Shown in pieces: positions 60,701-64,000 of a stretch of 64,000 bases of DNA (positions are counted from its first letter, which is position 1; each line of letters begins with the position of its first letter). The DNA is from Hydractinia symbiolongicarpus (Eukaryota > Cnidaria > Hydrozoa > Anthoathecata > Hydractiniidae). The translations under genes and the position numbers were made by a program. Location: contig NC_079886.1 of assembly GCF_029227915.1 (NCBI RefSeq), positions 22,792,501 through 22,856,500 on the forward strand, given 5' to 3'. The notes under the pieces were generated by a model that ran no database searches, had not been told where the DNA came from, and was given only the letters and a program-made list of their open reading frames with translations.

Positions 60701-63700
60701 CGATACATACAAAACACGTTTTAACATGGATGGATTTTAAAAAACTGTCCATGAAAATACAAAGTCATACACATGGTGAGTAATAACAACAAAAAAGTCC
60801 TTATCATGATCAATTGATCGATGTCTGTCTCAAATGCATACCTATTCCAATTTTCTAAAGAGCTGTCAGTGACTGCATAAGCTCCTACTCTAAGTAATGA
60901 CGAAAAACAAAATTTTGAAGTTAAGTACCTAGTGTCCTACAATTCTGTTTTAGCTGTTCTTTCCTTCAAACAACTAAACTAATAAATTTGCTGTATTTGA
61001 CAAAGTTGGTAACCACAAATGCGTGCACTCTAAAATCATTTATTAGATCATTTGACACTTGTCAGTCTTTTAATTCAATTGCAGTTTCTAATTTTTAAAG
61101 AAGACATATAGCTAAGGATGTGTAAAGTTTAAATATCTCAAGAGGTTTACTAGAAGAAGTGGGGAGGGAGTAGGCGGCTTAGTAAAAGGAGAAGTATGAA
61201 AAGGAAGGTGCTAGAGTACAGTTACTAAAAAAATAACTTACTGGTCTAAAATTATTTGTATAAACTTCAGCTTTAAGGAATTGCTGAATTTCATTGACAT
61301 TCCCCAACGTTGCACTCATTCCAATAATTTGAACAGTAGCTAAAGAAAGATTCACAAGAACAGTATTGCTGGAGAAAAACTGAAAGTAATAATTTCCTGC
61401 ATGCTAGTGTGGCTATATTTTTTATCAACAAGTTACGAATGTGGTGACATGGCCATGAACTACAATCCTGTTCAGGAAATTCTTGGGAAAAAATGCTAAA
61501 TTTTAAAGATTGTTCTACAAACAATCATTAACATTCTTATTAGCCCTATACGCACGTTGAACTTGTCAATGTTCACAAATGGAGTTAGGACTTAGGATCT
61601 TAGGTTATTTTTGTTAAATCCGAAACTTTAAACTATTCTATTTCTTGCTGACGTCAGCATGGTCTATTTCCTGGACCTTCGCAGGCCGTTGCATTAATTT
61701 TTTTATCATGACAGTGCAGAAAGTGTGGCTAGCAGACTAAGAAAAAATTAGCAAAATAAATAAACTGAAGAAGGTGTTCGTTACTGTGAGAAAGCCTTCA
61801 CTAGCATAAAAGGCATGCTAGAATTTAAAAAATTCATGATTCATGATGAGTAAAAAAAAGGATACACCTCTAAATATCTGTGACCTTCACGATAGCAATA
61901 TCCTCAAGTTTCCAGATGCTGCGAATACAGCATACTTTAGTGGAAACAGTTTTGTATGCTAAATTCTAATTAAAAAATAGCTTTACTTGCACGTATTGTG
62001 TGAACAAATTGAAGAAAAACTTAGGACTTACTTTGTTGTGTTCTTAGTTTTGACCTTTAATTCCCTCAGTCACAGTTAAAAATAAAGGTTCTATTTTAAT
62101 AGATTTTCAGGACTGTAAAGTGGGAAGTTTATTAAAATAAAAAGCAAAATTTACCAAATTTTTTCTAAAATACAATGAAATTTGAAAAAGGATATCCAAA
62201 CTGTCCCAAACCCTATTTTTAGATGAAAAAAAATTATAAGAACTTACGGTACTTGAATAAAACTTTGGACAGCAATATTTCTAAAAGTGCACCACGGCCG
62301 CCACCTTCTCCAATCATATGCAACTGGAAAAAAATTAAGGTCACAACATTAACTGTAAACCAAAAAGCACATTAGTTTATCAAAAAAATGCAATATTTTT
62401 TGGACTACGGGTTATACACGGTAAACAATACTGTTGTGAAATAAAAAAGTGGATAAAACATATGAATGTGTGAATGTGTGAGTAAAGACGAAAAAAAAGC
62501 AAAGCATTCTTAAACAAATAGGATAAAGGCCATCTAAAGCTTAATAATGAAACGACTTTAGTGCATGCTATTATCAACTTCCACCTAATCTTTGTTTTTT
62601 TTAAATCTTACATGTTTATAGAATTCATTAGTATTTAAAATACACAGATAGGCTTTGTTTGCAATAAGTTCATCAAATATTTCTCCGTGCAAGCCGATGA
62701 CTAGTATACATTTTTTTTCCTAAGTCTGCCTCCAGGCACATCAACAATTACCTCGTCAATGACAACCATTCCTAGTTCTTCTGTTCTTTCCAAATCAATT
62801 AAACTATTTATGATTGCATTTGCCTAAACACAATACAAAAACTAACATTATATTTATTGATGATGTCTCAAATGGTAAATACAGGCTATATACAAAAAAA
62901 ATTTAACCAGACAGTAAAACTAATTTTCAAGATAAACAAAGCTAGTCCGATATTTTTTATCGCACAAACATAAGAAAATAAAGGTTGCTTAGAGTAAAAA
63001 AAAGAACATATGGATGGATTTAGTAGACCCATAAAATTTCTTGAAGATTATAAAAGTGATTAATAGTAACAACTGCACTAAAATATATACATACCTTTTC
63101 AATTGTGCCAATATAGACTGATCTTTTATTTCTTCGTTTTTTCGGGGGTATAGAGCCTTTACTTGCAGCATATTCTTCAATGTGAAATCCTAACTGTACT
63201 GCAAATGGTGATAAATCTCTTACCTAAAAAATTCAACAATGGTAAGACATGTAATAATGAAATTGTATTATTCAACAACAAACTGAGAGTCAGATTACAC
63301 AATGTTAAATTTTCTATATAAAAAACGCAAAGTGGATGTTTTTATTTTCCTTTGATGCAGTTTAAGAGCTGCTGATTTGTTACGACATGATGTCAATGCA
63401 TTTTAGACTGACGTCAAAGCATTTAATAATATAAGTAAAGCCAATGCATTGTAGTTATAACTTCGAGGCAAAATAGCTTGGCAACGAGATGGTCATGTCA
63501 GTTATTTTTCACCAGGCCAGTAACTTGGGATTGCATGGGTTAATGACTTTATAAAAACTATTCAAACACCAATATCTCTTGAACTGTACATCCACAGCAT
63601 ATGATCCAATATATTTCCTGATCAGCATTTCAAGCTCTATGCATAACTGTCAAACAAATTTTTAAAACAAAATTTTGGTATGAAGCCTTACCAGAAATGG

Positions 63701-64000
63701 CATATAATCGTATACCCCACTTGTTTTTAGTACGAAATAATAAAGACGCAGAAGTAGAAAAAAATGCAACCCCGCACCACCACAATGAAATAAACTTATT
63801 TAAGGTATTTTATTTGGCCCCTGAGACTGAACTTCATGTCAAATAAATAGCCTGTAAACAACTACAGTCTGATCCATTCTAACTGGAAAACCTATTTAAT
63901 TACTGTTTCAGATAAAATCTATACCTTCTCCTGTACAATGGACACATATGGCAACACTAGAATAACATTCTTTTGATTCACCAGAAGTTCCTTCATTATG
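54798..64000 (-). CDS. HELQ: HELQ, DNA helicase POLQ-like (3' part, 16 exons; N-terminus off the right edge)
   Basis: Exons, 5' to 3': 64000-63925 (partial), 63223-63095, 62823-62752, 62323-62248, 61339-61242, 60674-60564, 60298-60150, 59857-59621, 58760-58514, 58045-57838, 57470-57313, 57024-56926, 56809-56639, 56315-56202, 55570-55436, 54869-54798. They give about 717 residues. HELQ is a superfamily-2, 3'-5' helicase that works with RAD51 paralogues in repair of blocked forks and double-strand breaks. Motifs in order: [12 protein letters not shown] (Ia), DELH (II), GMSATLG (III), [12 protein letters not shown] (IV), [15 protein letters not shown] (V) and [12 protein letters not shown] (VI). 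A winged-helix/ratchet region ([11 protein letters not shown]) and a C-terminal helix-hairpin-helix ([15 protein letters not shown]) follow, with the end [13 protein letters not shown]. Walker A lies outside the window. The Ia spacing, [17 protein letters not shown] and the lack of a polymerase domain separate it from POLQ. Confidence 0.97.
55121..55194 (-). repeat. HELQ: interspersed GCGAGAACTAA..TTGCGAAGTTGG repeat, copy 3 (minus), in HELQ intron
   Basis: On the minus strand it reads gcgagaactaattttc, an AT-rich palindromic insert (gaattttatttgaaaataaaatt), then tttttgcgaagttggtaagt. The two halves match the copies at 33172 and 35214 but are separated by the insert. It lies in the HELQ intron between the last two coding exons. 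Confidence 0.5.
57471..57837 (-). other. HELQ: GC-AG intron in HELQ
   Basis: The upstream exon ends AAAAG and the intron opens GCAAGTG. The downstream exon begins at 57470 after tacgtag. Only this donor gives phase 1 on both sides and the continuous HELQ-like reading [23 protein letters not shown] is the known strong consensus for minor GC donors. Confidence 0.85.

Overview
This is eukaryotic DNA. It is AT-rich, its genes are split into many small exons by GT-AG introns, and introns and intergenic space hold many transposon remnants. The gene content (an Ig/FN3 receptor tyrosine kinase, secreted multi-D8C proteins, one ending in a chitin-binding domain, the DNA-repair helicase HELQ, and a CR1/L2-like retrotransposon with a 2A motif) points to an invertebrate metazoan. 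A cnidarian, perhaps a medusozoan, is my best inference; nothing here proves it.

Layout, left to right. (1) 1-2.4 kb: mostly featureless, with a weak possible exon at the edge. (2) 2.4-5.9 kb: a broken non-LTR retrotransposon (2A motif, PHD-like finger, endonuclease, reverse transcriptase), followed by a degraded HIRAN-like fragment. (3) 8.46-17.43 kb, minus strand: a complete 21-exon gene for a secreted protein of about 1376 residues, with six D8C (uromodulin/OIT3-type) domains, a thrombospondin type-1-like repeat and two MAM-like domains. A roughly 235-bp GAAC array lies in one of its introns. (4) 17.4-34.3 kb: no gene recognised; it holds Helitron-like elements, a minisatellite interrupted by a fold-back element with an OTU-like ORF, and a small MITE. 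(5) 34.28-42.04 kb, plus strand: receptor tyrosine kinase with three Ig domains, FN3, TM and kinase; its 5' exon(s) were not found. (6) 46.17-54.05 kb, plus strand: a second complete D8C gene (17 exons, about 1210 residues) ending in a Thr/Pro mucin-like stretch and a chitin-binding domain. (7) 54.80-64.00 kb, minus strand: the 3' part of HELQ, convergent with the second D8C gene and running off the right edge.

The two D8C genes are paralogues. Each holds the same six-exon cassette, coding three D8C domains, in two tandem copies joined by one or two tiny linker exons. After the sixth D8C domain the genes diverge completely, at a phase-1 intron, into different C-terminal modules. I assembled all exons by eye from splice consensus, phase and family similarity. 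Summed exon lengths keep the frame in all four genes (both D8C genes divide exactly by three from ATG to stop), which supports the models strongly. The D8C pair and HELQ/RTK have no obvious shared pathway.
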